A DNA stretch of 64,000 nucleotides from Albidovulum aestuarii (GTDB lineage: Bacteria > Pseudomonadota > Alphaproteobacteria > Rhodobacterales > Rhodobacteraceae): contig NZ_JASBQQ010000001.1 in assembly GCF_029961185.1 (NCBI RefSeq), positions 186,001 through 250,000 on the forward strand. Direction: 5' to 3'. The notes under the pieces were generated by a model. That model was given only the letters and a program-made list of their open reading frames with translations. It ran no database searches and was not told the origin of the DNA. Each line of letters begins with the position of its first letter. Within the stretch, counting starts at the first letter, position 1. The position numbers and the translations under genes were made by a program. This document shows positions 26,840 through 34,822 of this stretch, piece after piece.

Positions 26840-27994
26840 ATGACCATTTCCCGCCCAACAGTCTTTCTGCGTGCCGCCCTTCTTGGCGGCAGTGTGCTGG
26901 CGCTGGCCGCCTGCGACCCGGACGGTAATTTTGATCTCGACATGCGGAATTTCGGTCAGACCGACTTCGATACGACATCGGCGGCCAATCAGGCCACCCA
27001 GCCGCGCCCGGTGCCGGATGCACGCGGTGTTCTGACCTACCCGAACTATCAGGTTGTGGTGGCGCGCCGGGGCGACACGGTTGACAGCGTCGCTGCCCGG
27101 GTCGGCATAGCGCCGGTGGAACTGGCCAGCCATAATGCCATTGCGCCGGGCACCCTGCTGCGTGAGGGCGAGGTTCTGGCCCTGCCGCGCAACGTGGGTG
27201 GCGCTCTGACCCCGGCTGCCCCCGGCACGATCGACGTCACCACCATTGCCTCGGGCGCCATCGACCGCGCGGGCGGGGCGCCAACCACCGTGACGCGCCA
27301 GCCGAGCAGCACCATCGCGGCAACCGAACCGATCCGCCATCGTGTCATGCGCGGTGAGACTGCCTATTCCGTTGCGCGGCTCTACAACGTTGACGTGAAG
27401 GCACTGGCCGACTGGAACGGTCTCGGACCCGATCTGACCGTGCGCGAGGGTCAGACATTGTTGATCCCGGTCACCTCCAGCGCTGGCGCCCCACGCGATA
27501 TCGTAACCGCACCGGGCGAAGGCTCGCCTACGCCCACTCCGCCCTCGGCCTCGACACCGCTGCCGGACGAAAAGACCCAGCCTGCGGCGAAACCGGTCGA
27601 GACGCCGAAACAGCCCGATCTTGGATCGCAGACGACGGCGGCCTCAAAGTCCAAACTGGCCATGCCGCTTCAGGGCAAGATCATCCGCGGCTACAGCGCC
27701 AAGACCAAGGGCATCGACCTTGCCGCCGCCGCAGGTACTGCCGTCGCGGCGGCCGATGACGGGCAGGTCGCCGTGGTGACGAAGGACACGCAGGAAGTGA
27801 CCGTGATCGTCGTCCGCCATGCCGACAACCTTCTGACCTTCTATGCCAATGTCAGCGATCTGAAGGTCAAGAAAGGCGACAAGGTAAAACGCGGCCAGCC
27901 CATCGCGTCGGTCGCGAAAACGGATCCGGCCTTCCTGCGCTTCGGCGTCAGCATCGGTCCGAACAGCGTCGATCCGATGCCCTATCTTCAGTAG
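26840..27994 (+). CDS. NlpD-like lipoprotein with LysM repeats and degenerate LytM domain
   Basis: NlpD-type proteins activate cell-wall amidases at division. The 384-residue precursor has a lipobox (LALAAC), two LysM peptidoglycan-binding modules (about residues 70-115 and 165-212), a Pro/Thr-rich linker and a C-terminal M23/LytM domain. The zinc ligands are missing: the usual H-x-G-I-D is K-G-I-D, and the late H-x-H is R-F-G. It is therefore unlikely to be a peptidase and more likely a regulator. The ATG at 26840 is chosen for spacing from GAGG; another ATG is 9 bp upstream. The context surE-pcm supports the role. Confidence 0.87.
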   Translation: MTISRPTVFLRAALLGGSVLALAACDPDGNFDLDMRNFGQTDFDTTSAANQATQPRPVPDARGVLTYPNYQVVVARRGDTVDSVAARVGIAPVELASHNAIAPGTLLREGEVLALPRNVGGALTPAAPGTIDVTTIASGAIDRAGGAPTTVTRQPSSTIAATEPIRHRVMRGETAYSVARLYNVDVKALADWNGLGPDLTVREGQTLLIPVTSSAGAPRDIVTAPGEGSPTPTPPSASTPLPDEKTQPAAKPVETPKQPDLGSQTTAASKSKLAMPLQGKIIRGYSAKTKGIDLAAAAGTAVAAADDGQVAVVTKDTQEVTVIVVRHADNLLTFYANVSDLKVKKGDKVKRGQPIASVAKTDPAFLRFGVSIGPNSVDPMPYLQ

Positions 27995-28011
27995 GGTGGA
28001 TTTTAAGAGAC

Positions 28012-28036
28012 GCGCGCGCGCCTAGCTCGCGCGCGC
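28012..28036. terminator. CG-repeat hairpin between convergent genes
   Basis: Nine bases of alternating GC (28012-28020) and nine of CG (28028-28036) can pair around a 7-nt loop, CCTAGCT, that includes the radical SAM stop codon. It lies 17 bp past the stop of the nlpD-like gene. Alternating CG runs could also adopt left-handed DNA. A role in ending both transcripts is plausible, but there is no U-run. Confidence 0.4.
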
Positions 28037-30064
28037 CTCGTGGGCTGCCTCTGCGCCGACCCGGCGGCGGAAATCGGTCGCGAACATCGTACGCGTGAAG
28101 CGGCCGAGCCCGGACGGATGTTCCCCGAAACTGTCGAGCCGTGACAGCAGCACGGATTTCACGCGCTGATCCACCTCGGTCGGGATCTCCCGCCGCTGGC
28201 CAAAACGGAACTCCGACAGCGGGCGCTTGTAATCCGACGCGCGCCACGCCTCGATATCGTATTCCGTCTGCCAGAGCGGCGCTTCCTCCAGCGTCTTGCG
28301 GAAGGGAACATGCAGCATGACACAGCGGTAAAACCCGATGATCGCGTCAAGCATCGCTGTCGCCTCCCGGTCCTCGTCGCCGAGAAGATCGGCGATGGAC
28401 GCACCGAGGAAGTCGAGCGCCTCCTGCACCAGAACGAACCGGCCGATCATCGAGTATTTCGACAAGAGGTTGCCGCCAAGCTCCCCGCTGATGAGCCCGT
28501 CATAGTTCCGGGTGCTGGCCTCAACGCAGGCTTCACGTGTATCGAACAGCTCGCTCTGGTTCTCTTCCAGATAATCCGTGATCATCTGGCGGAATTTCTT
28601 CGGCGCCTTTTCGAGATGTTCCAGCATATGGCGCACGACCAGATAGGGCCGAACGCCCTTGTCGCGGGCGAACTGGAAGGCCTCCTGGAAATTGTCCTCA
28701 TAGAAGAAGATCGTCAGCAGCAGGTGGAACGCACGGGTGTCGAGATAATCCTGGAATGTGAAATCCGACGATTCGACCACCATCTCCTCGGTCTCCACCA
28801 CCGTCTCGTCGCCGGTATAACGGCCAAGGCAGCGCGCGACGATCCGGTGCTTGGTGCGCAGACCGAACTCTTTGCGGCTTTCAGGATTTGCCAAGGGCGC
28901 ACCATGCAGCAGCATAAGCTGATGCGCGGCGACCCGGCTGACGCCGGTCTCGATCAGGTCGTCGACCGCCTTCATGAAGCTTTCCTTGGTCTCGCCCGGC
29001 ATACACAGGATCAGTTCGCCGTAAGACTGCATGCCCTGATCGTGCAGTTCCTTCTGCACCTCGGAATAGGTGTCGAGCGAGATGTTGTCGCGCTTGATGT
29101 TCTTCAGCACCACCGGGTTCAGCGACTGAACCGATGACGTCATCGGAAGACGCCCCTTGGCCTTGCGCATCACCTTGATAATGCGGTCGCCACGGTTCTT
29201 GCCGGTCGTCGTGCGGATGTATTTTGGCCAGTCATACGTATCCATCAGATGGCCGAGATAATCCGCGACCTCTTCGTCCTGCACATACATGCCGAAATTG
29301 TCGTCGGCGAAGCACAGGGGGCTCGACCGGTCGATGCGTTCGACGATGTAGTCGAGATCGGCCTTGGTGCGTTCGAAGGAATGCCGGAAGACCTTGGAAT
29401 TCGACTTCACCGAGGAATTGCAGAAGGTGCAGGTGAACGGGCATCCCCGCGCAAGCTGCATCAGCGCAAAGAGCTTGGTATGGAAGAACTTGTCCATGAA
29501 CCCGCCGAGATACGGCGAAGGGATCTCGTCAAGATCGCGCATCCGTTGCACTTCGCCGCCGCGAATGATCTCACCGGTCTTGCGGTCAACATAGAGCGAA
29601 CCGTCAATGGCCTCTTCAAACAGCCCCTCGCGCCGCTCACCGACCTCGATATAGCGGTTGATGAGGTTCAGGAACGCCCGCTCGCCCTCATAGGTGGGGC
29701 CGCGCACATGGATGTCGATCAAGGGCATGTCCTGCATCCAGCTGGCCTGCTCGGCCTCGGTCAGCGGGAAATTCGGGCCGCCCATCAGCGTGACTACATT
29801 CGGATTGCGCGCCTTGACGTAGTCGGCGAAGGACAGCGCCAACTGGTGGTTCCACGCGTAACTCGCAAAGCCGATTACATCGGGCACCGCCGCATCGATC
29901 GCCGCCTTCAACTCTTGCGGATCGCGATAAAGGCTTACCTCCAACCCCGATTTGGGTTTGGCGTATTCGCGCGCATAGGCGGCAAGGTTCGCCACGCCCA
30001 AGGGATAGGTGTCTGAGGTTGCAGTGACGAGGTTGTGGCCAAGATCGGCCAGATAGAGTCGCAT
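28022..30064 (-). CDS. B12-binding domain radical SAM protein
   Basis: This 680-residue cytoplasmic enzyme has an N-terminal cobalamin-binding-like domain (about 1-150, including DVIGFASYAWNHQLAL and VTLMGGPNFPLTE). The radical SAM domain has the CxxxCxxC cluster motif at Cys208, Cys212 and Cys215 (ARGCPFTCTFC), then ELILCMPGETKESF. A long C-terminal region without known motifs (about 430-680) follows. Such enzymes typically methylate or rearrange unreactive carbons in cofactors, lipids or natural products; the substrate here is unknown. GGAG lies 8 bases before the ATG. It is a single gene with no biosynthetic partners beside it. The DxHxxG cobalamin motif is not seen, which is common in this class. 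Confidence 0.82.
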   Translation of the reverse strand: MRLYLADLGHNLVTATSDTYPLGVANLAAYAREYAKPKSGLEVSLYRDPQELKAAIDAAVPDVIGFASYAWNHQLALSFADYVKARNPNVVTLMGGPNFPLTEAEQASWMQDMPLIDIHVRGPTYEGERAFLNLINRYIEVGERREGLFEEAIDGSLYVDRKTGEIIRGGEVQRMRDLDEIPSPYLGGFMDKFFHTKLFALMQLARGCPFTCTFCNSSVKSNSKVFRHSFERTKADLDYIVERIDRSSPLCFADDNFGMYVQDEEVADYLGHLMDTYDWPKYIRTTTGKNRGDRIIKVMRKAKGRLPMTSSVQSLNPVVLKNIKRDNISLDTYSEVQKELHDQGMQSYGELILCMPGETKESFMKAVDDLIETGVSRVAAHQLMLLHGAPLANPESRKEFGLRTKHRIVARCLGRYTGDETVVETEEMVVESSDFTFQDYLDTRAFHLLLTIFFYEDNFQEAFQFARDKGVRPYLVVRHMLEHLEKAPKKFRQMITDYLEENQSELFDTREACVEASTRNYDGLISGELGGNLLSKYSMIGRFVLVQEALDFLGASIADLLGDEDREATAMLDAIIGFYRCVMLHVPFRKTLEEAPLWQTEYDIEAWRASDYKRPLSEFRFGQRREIPTEVDQRVKSVLLSRLDSFGEHPSGLGRFTRTMFATDFRRRVGAEAAHEARAS

Positions 30065-30191
30065 ATATCGGCTCCGGGAATACCTTCAAGAACGACGATC
30101 AGACTAGCAACTCAGCCGCAAAATAGAAAACGCTTTCCTGCGATTGGTCACCGAAGGAAGGGATATCCATACCGTATGACTGGATTGTGGC

Positions 30192-31034
30192 CTACAGCGT
30201 GACGCCACGTCGCCCGGCGAGGTCGGTGAAGTATTGCCAGGCCACGCGACCCGATCGCGCGCCGCGCGTGGCTTGCCATTCGATGGCCTCGGCCCGCAGG
30301 GTCGCATCGTCGATCTGCACTCCGTAAGCGTCGCAATATCCCCGGATCATCGCCAGGTAGTCGTCCTGGCTGCAAGGGTGGAAGCCGAGCCACAGCCCGA
30401 ACCGGTCTGAAAGCGAGACCTTTTCCTCTACTGCCTCGGACGGGTTGATCGCGGTCGATCGCTCGTTCTCGATCATGTCGCGGGGCATCAGGTGTCGGCG
30501 GTTCGAGGTGGCGTAGAATATCACGTTGTCGGGCCGTCCCTCGATCCCGCCATCCAGAACCGCCTTCAGGCTCTTGTAATGCTGGTCGTCATGGGAAAAT
30601 GACAGGTCGTCGCAGAAGAGGACAAAGCGGTGTTCACGTGCAGCACGCAGATGCATCAGAAGTCGGCCGACTGAAGGCAGATCCTCGCGCGCAAGCTCCA
30701 CGATCTTCAGCGTGAAGCCTTGCCGCCGCACCTCGGCGTGAACCGCTTTCACGAGCGACGACTTTCCCATCCCCCGCGCGCCCCAGAGGAGCGCGTTGTT
30801 GGCGGGCAGTCCGCGCGCGAACTGAAGCGTATTGGCCAGTAGCGTGTCGCGTGACCGGTCGATTCCGACCAGGAGCGGCAGATCGACCCGGTTGACCTCC
30901 AGGACCGGTTCCAGACGGTCAGGTTCCACATGCCAGACAAACGCCTCCGCCGCCTCGAAATCCGGCGCCCTGCGGGGCGCAGGGGCGAGGCGTTCCAGCG
31001 CCTCGGCGATGCGGGTCAGGATGTCGTCATTCAT
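30192..31034 (-). CDS. DUF815 AAA+ ATP-binding protein
   Basis: This 280-residue P-loop ATPase of the DUF815 family has Walker A WGARGMGKSSL, Walker B FVLFCDDLSF and the sensor-like NVIFYATSNRRHL. LSDRFGLWLGFHPCSQDDYL is typical of the family, whose role is not established (often a predicted AAA+ chaperone). Its ATG overlaps the tatC stop, so it is the last gene of the tatABC unit. That link recurs in alphaproteobacteria as far as I recall, but a role in Tat export is not shown. Confidence 0.82.
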   Translation of the reverse strand: MNDDILTRIAEALERLAPAPRRAPDFEAAEAFVWHVEPDRLEPVLEVNRVDLPLLVGIDRSRDTLLANTLQFARGLPANNALLWGARGMGKSSLVKAVHAEVRRQGFTLKIVELAREDLPSVGRLLMHLRAAREHRFVLFCDDLSFSHDDQHYKSLKAVLDGGIEGRPDNVIFYATSNRRHLMPRDMIENERSTAINPSEAVEEKVSLSDRFGLWLGFHPCSQDDYLAMIRGYCDAYGVQIDDATLRAEAIEWQATRGARSGRVAWQYFTDLAGRRGVTL

Positions 31035-31939
31035 GCCTTTTTGGTCTCGTCCTCGGGCTCATCGTCATCGAACTCGTCAAAGAGGCTCTCATCCTCGCCG
31101 ATGATACCTTCGGCGCGGGCCTCTTCGTCCTTCTTCTTTTCCACCCATTGAACGAGCAGGATCGACACTTCGTAGAGCCCGTAGACAACGGTAAACAGCA
31201 TCACCTGCGTGGTCACATCCGGCGGCGTGACGACGGCGGCAACAGTCAGGATGCCAACCACCGCGTATTTTCGCACCCCGCGCAGCCCGCGCGAACTGGC
31301 GAGACCCGCCTTGCCCATCAACGTCAGCAGGACCGGAAGCTGAAAGCAAAGCCCGAAGGCCACGATCATCTTCAGCGTGATGTCGAGCGTCTCGTTGACC
31401 TTGCCGTTGAAGACGATGTTGATGCCCTCATCCGTCGCCGGGCTGGTCAGGTCGTCGCCGGAGATGACCGCAGCGAAATAGGACGGCAGATCGGCAAAGC
31501 CGAGGAAGAACTGCATGGCCAGCGGTACGACCACGAAATGGGCAAAGGACGCACCGATCAGGAACAGGACCGGCGAGGCGATCAGGAAAGGCAGGAAAGC
31601 CTGCTTTTCGGTGCGGTAGAGGCCCGGTGCCACGAAACGCCACATCTGATAGGCGATGACCGGGAAACCCAGCGCCAGACCACCCACCATTGAGATGCGG
31701 ATCAGGGTAAAGAAGTACTCCTGCGGCGCGGTGTACTGCATCACCGGATTGGCATTGCCGAGATTGCGCATGGTCTTTTCGATCGGCAACAGCAGGAAAT
31801 CCAAAAGCATGCTGCCGAAGGAAAAGCAGACCACCATTCCGACGAGGAAAGCCGCCAGCGACCAGAGGATGCGGGTTCGAAGTTCCGCCAGATGCTCGAT
31901 CAGCGGCGCGGTCGAATCGTCGATATCGTCCTTGCTCAT
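31031..31939 (-). CDS. tatC: Sec-independent protein translocase TatC
   Basis: TatC recognises twin-arginine signal peptides and forms the core of the Tat translocon. The 302-residue protein has six hydrophobic helices and the conserved N-terminal LIEHLAELRTRILWSLAAFL, the first-loop PQEYFFTLIRISMVGG and RFVAPGLYRTEKQAFLPF. The C-terminal tail (from EKKKDEEARAEG onward) is unusually acidic and adds about 40 residues to the standard length. It overlaps tatB upstream and the DUF815 gene downstream by four bases each. Confidence 0.96.
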   Translation of the reverse strand: MSKDDIDDSTAPLIEHLAELRTRILWSLAAFLVGMVVCFSFGSMLLDFLLLPIEKTMRNLGNANPVMQYTAPQEYFFTLIRISMVGGLALGFPVIAYQMWRFVAPGLYRTEKQAFLPFLIASPVLFLIGASFAHFVVVPLAMQFFLGFADLPSYFAAVISGDDLTSPATDEGINIVFNGKVNETLDITLKMIVAFGLCFQLPVLLTLMGKAGLASSRGLRGVRKYAVVGILTVAAVVTPPDVTTQVMLFTVVYGLYEVSILLVQWVEKKKDEEARAEGIIGEDESLFDEFDDDEPEDETKKA

Positions 31940-32505
31940 GCCTCACCCTTCTTCGCCGGGGTCTTTGGCTTGGCCGCTGCCGTCTTCTTGGCTGCTGCCG
32001 GTTTCTTGGCGGGCGTGGCTCTGACCGGGGCCCTAGCCGCAGGCTGCTTGGCTGCGGGTTTCGCGGCCGCTTTCGCCGGTTCCGGCTTTGGGGCCGGTTC
32101 CGGCTTTGCCTCGGGTGCCTTCGCGGCCTGGCTTTCGGCCAGCTTCGCCTTGCGCTCCGCGGCCTCGGCGGCCTTCTTGTCGGCCAAAGCCTGCGTCGCG
32201 GGCCCTTTCGGCGTGGTCGAGCCCTTTGCCGGGTCCCATTTCTCGAACTTCGAGGCCGCCTTGTCCAATGCGTCCAGACCGAGGTTCTTCTTGGATGTCA
32301 TGGCCTTGAGCTCATCCGCCGTTTCCTTGACGCCGGTTTCCTTGGCCGCATCATCCATCGCGCGCTGGAACTCACGCCCCATCGCGCGGGCCTTGGCGGT
32401 AAAGCGCCCCAGCGTGCGGAACATTCCGGGCAGGTCTTTTGGACCAACCACGATCAGCGCCACGACGCCGATGAGCAGAAGCTCACTCCAGCCGATGTCA
32501 AACAT
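31936..32505 (-). CDS. tatB: Sec-independent protein translocase TatB
   Basis: TatB forms the substrate-receptor complex with TatC. The protein starts with the family signature MFDIGWSELLLIGVVALIVV (single membrane helix), then GPKDLPGMFRTLGRF and an amphipathic helix. The last 80 or so residues are a Lys/Ala/Pro-rich low-complexity tail, which makes it 189 residues long against about 170 in E. coli. It overlaps tatC by ATGA and follows tatA by 33 bp, so the three are an operon. Confidence 0.95.
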   Translation of the reverse strand: MFDIGWSELLLIGVVALIVVGPKDLPGMFRTLGRFTAKARAMGREFQRAMDDAAKETGVKETADELKAMTSKKNLGLDALDKAASKFEKWDPAKGSTTPKGPATQALADKKAAEAAERKAKLAESQAAKAPEAKPEPAPKPEPAKAAAKPAAKQPAARAPVRATPAKKPAAAKKTAAAKPKTPAKKGEA

Positions 32506-32538
32506 GTCGTTCGCGCCCCTTCAGGCGAAAGCCAAGGC

Positions 32539-32754
32539 TCAGACCTTGTCCTTCTTATCCTCGGGGGTCACGTCGCGGGCTTTGTCAGCCGAAGCCTGTT
32601 CAATCTCTTCGGTGCCGTCCTTCACGCCCTTCTTGAAGGCGGTGATGCCCTTGCCGACCTCACCCATGAGCGACGAGACCTTACCGCGACCGAAAAGCAC
32701 CAGAACCACGACTGCGATCAGAAGAAGGCCCGGAATGCCGATATTGTTGAGCAT
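32539..32754 (-). CDS. tatA: Sec-independent protein translocase TatA
   Basis: TatA makes the membrane passage for folded Tat substrates. The 71-residue protein has the short membrane helix ([20 protein letters not shown]), the hinge [17 protein letters not shown] and a charged tail. The ATG at 32754 is set by GGGAGATACAC upstream. It is the first gene of tatA-tatB-tatC-DUF815. Its upstream region is shared with the divergent YafY-type regulator, about 120 bp from that gene's palindrome. Confidence 0.95.
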   Translation of the reverse strand: MLNNIGIPGLLLIAVVVLVLFGRGKVSSLMGEVGKGITAFKKGVKDGTEEIEQASADKARDVTPEDKKDKV

Positions 32755-32876
32755 GTGTATCTCCCTAAGGCGCATCCCCTCGCGCCCTTATGTTGCCCTA
32801 CCGATGTAATCCCTCGCCGCGCCTGCTCAAAGCGACAAAAGTCCGATAAAGTGGCCCCGGCCCCTTGCGAGGCCCC

Positions 32877-32904
32877 GGCAACTGACAGTATTTTGTCAGT
32901 TGCC
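32877..32904 (+). promoter_or_regulatory. Perfect palindrome before YafY-type regulator gene
   Basis: GGCAACTGACA (32877-32887), spacer GTATTT, and TGTCAGTTGCC (32894-32904) form an 11-bp perfect inverted repeat ending 18 bp before the regulator's ATG. The length, symmetry and position are those of a dimer operator, most simply one for autoregulation by the YafY/WYL protein. It lies too far from tatA (122 bp) to judge any effect there. Confidence 0.7.
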
Positions 32905-32922
32905 CCGCCGGAAGGTCCGTCC

Positions 32923-33585
32923 ATGCGCCGCAATGACCGCCTGTTTCAGCTTCTGCGCCTCCTGCGGGACGGTCAGTTGCACCGTGCAGTGGACCTGGCC
33001 GAAGCGCTTGGCGTATCGGTCCGCACGATCTGGCGCGACATGGCGACACTGATGGAGCGCGGGTTGCCGGTTTCGGGCGAACGCGGCGTAGGTTACGTGC
33101 TGCGTGATCCGGTCACGCTGCCGCCGATGGCGCTGACCAAGGATGAATTCGAAGTCCTGCGGCTTGGCATTTCACTGGTCAGCGGCGCCGCCGATCCTGT
33201 CCTGAGCCGCGCGGCAGCCAGCCTGCGCGCCAAGATCGCCGCCGTATCTCCGGCTGATGCGGGTGACACCGGCGTCGACACTTTCGTCTTTTCCAGCGCC
33301 GAGGCCGCCCGCGCGGCACCGCATCTGGGGCTGATCCGCCGTTCGGTCAGGGAGCATCTCACCCTGTCGTTGGCCTATCGAGGGGCAGAAGCCGGGCGAG
33401 TACGGCCCCTGCATCTCGACTACTGGGGCAAGGTCTGGACACTGACATGCTGGAGCGAAAGCAGAAGTGATTTCCATATCTTCCGTGTCGACCTTATTAC
33501 ATCCCTCAGCCACGATGGAGGGGCATTCCTTCCCGAACCCGGCAAGACGGTCGAAGACTATCTTGCCCGGATCGTTCCGGCCTGA
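32923..33585 (+). CDS. YafY-family HTH/WYL transcriptional regulator
   Basis: This 220-residue DNA-binding protein has a DeoR/HTH_11-type N-terminal domain (NDRLFQLLRLLRDGQLHRAV, ALGVSVRTIWRDMATL) and a C-terminal WYL-type sensing domain (HLTLSLAYRGAEAGRVRPL, DYWGKVWTLTCWSE). In these regulators the WYL domain senses a ligand, and the known members mostly control nearby genes and themselves. GGAAGG precedes the ATG at 32923; an upstream in-frame ATG would translate the palindrome and is rejected. The targets are probably itself and unknown genes elsewhere; the FbpC-like gene downstream is on the opposite strand. Confidence 0.85.
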   Translation: MRRNDRLFQLLRLLRDGQLHRAVDLAEALGVSVRTIWRDMATLMERGLPVSGERGVGYVLRDPVTLPPMALTKDEFEVLRLGISLVSGAADPVLSRAAASLRAKIAAVSPADAGDTGVDTFVFSSAEAARAAPHLGLIRRSVREHLTLSLAYRGAEAGRVRPLHLDYWGKVWTLTCWSESRSDFHIFRVDLITSLSHDGGAFLPEPGKTVEDYLARIVPA

Positions 33586-33588
33586 TCC

Positions 33589-34665
33589 CTAAGCCAAACG
33601 GGGAAAGACGAAGCAGCGGTCGCGGCGGATCATCAGCCACATGACAGTACCCGGTTTTGGCAGGAACACGGCGGGAACCGTGGCCTTCAGCATTTCGCCC
33701 CCGTCGTCCATACGGAATTCCACGAGGCTCTCGCGGCCCATGAAGCGGGCGCGTTCCACACGCGCGCGGGCCGCTGTCCCGTCAGTCGGCGTCGGGTTCG
33801 GGCCGCGGCCCGCGCGGTCAAAGTCGATCTTGAGGTGCTGGGGGCGGATGACGATTTCCACCTCGGTCCCATCGGGCACGCCGGGCGCGAGGAATTCGCC
33901 GAAAGGCGTGCGCGTGAGGGCGCCCTGAACTTTCGCCCGCAAAATATTGATATCGGAAAAGAAAGCGGCAGCTTCACGATCCACGGGTGCATTGTAGATA
34001 TTGTAGGGCGCACCCTGCTGAACAATCTTACCCCGCCGCATCAGAGCAATCTCGTCGGCCATGCGCATCGCCTCATGCGGCTCATGCGTGACGAGAAGGA
34101 CAGCGGTGCCCTCCTCCTTCAGAAGCGCCAGCGTATCGTCGCGGATACCGTCACGGAGGCGTTCGTCGAGACCGGAGAACGGCTCATCCATCAAAAGGAT
34201 ACGCGGCGCCGGCGCCAAGGCGCGCGCAAGCGCCACTCGCTGCTGTTCTCCACCTGAAAGTTCATGGGGATATTTCGGGCCAAAACCCGATAGCGACACC
34301 CGTTCAAGGAGCGCGTCCACGCGGGTCGTGGCAGCGCCTTTCAGGCCGAACGCGATGTTTTCTGTCACACTCAGATGCGGGAACAGCGCGAAATCCTGGA
34401 ACATCAGTCCGATAGAGCGCCGTTCCGGCGGAATGCGGAAGACTGTGTCGCAGATCAGATTGCCATCAACATGGATCGTGCCCTGATCCTGCATGTCGAC
34501 ACCTGCGATCATCCTGAGCGTCGTCGACTTGCCGCAACCGGACGGGCCAAGAAGGCATGTCACCTGCCCCGCCTCGATGGTCAGCGAGACATCGTCCACC
34601 ACGATCCGCCCGTCGAAACGGCGTACAAGGTTTCTGACCTCAAGTCTCGGCGGTATCCCGGTCAC
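33589..34665 (-). CDS. FbpC/PotA-type ABC transporter ATP-binding protein
   Basis: This is the ATPase subunit of an importer, most like the ferric-iron/spermidine-type group. The 358-residue protein has Walker A GPSGCGKSTTL, Q-loop LMFQDFALFPHLSV, signature LSGGEQQRVALARALA, Walker B ILLMDEPFSGLD and switch VTHEPHEAMRM. A C-terminal TOBE-like domain (about 270-358) follows. GTG 34665 is chosen because GGGGA lies before it; no ATG is in frame nearby. The permease and binding-protein genes are not next to it, so it is an orphan in this window and its substrate is only a guess. Confidence 0.85.
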   Translation of the reverse strand: MTGIPPRLEVRNLVRRFDGRIVVDDVSLTIEAGQVTCLLGPSGCGKSTTLRMIAGVDMQDQGTIHVDGNLICDTVFRIPPERRSIGLMFQDFALFPHLSVTENIAFGLKGAATTRVDALLERVSLSGFGPKYPHELSGGEQQRVALARALAPAPRILLMDEPFSGLDERLRDGIRDDTLALLKEEGTAVLLVTHEPHEAMRMADEIALMRRGKIVQQGAPYNIYNAPVDREAAAFFSDINILRAKVQGALTRTPFGEFLAPGVPDGTEVEIVIRPQHLKIDFDRAGRGPNPTPTDGTAARARVERARFMGRESLVEFRMDDGGEMLKATVPAVFLPKPGTVMWLMIRRDRCFVFPRLA

Positions 34666-34770
34666 GTCATTCCCCAACCCTGAGCGATTTTCTCAGGCTT
34701 ACGATCGGATAACAGGCCCCGGCTCAGCCCGCAAGCACGAGGGTTCGGCCACGGCTTGCAGTCGTCCGAC

Positions 34771-34822
34771 GCGCCGGGGGCGCTGCCCCCGGACCCCCGG
34801 AGTATTTCGACCAAGAAGAAGG
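34771..34822 (-). repeat. GGAGTATTT-type element, copy 5 (3' of SDR gene)
   Basis: An 8-bp stem CCGGGGGC, loop GCT, GCCCCCGG (34774-34792) is followed by ACCCCCGGAGTATTT, CGA and CCAAGAAGAAGG, ending on the base next to the SDR stop codon. Read along the SDR mRNA the order is stop, CCTTCTTCTTGG, AAATACTCC, hairpin. The core is nearly identical to copy 2 and the hairpin to copy 3. Confidence 0.65.

Noticed and set aside
30065-30191. Possible cobalamin riboswitch upstream of the radical SAM gene
   Set aside because: The gap is 127 bp and shows no B12-box-like sequence or extended conserved stems.
32755-32922. N-terminal extension of the YafY-type regulator to an ATG at 32755
   Set aside because: The added residues are Pro/Cys-rich without homology, would translate the operator palindrome, and GGAAGG marks the start at 32923.
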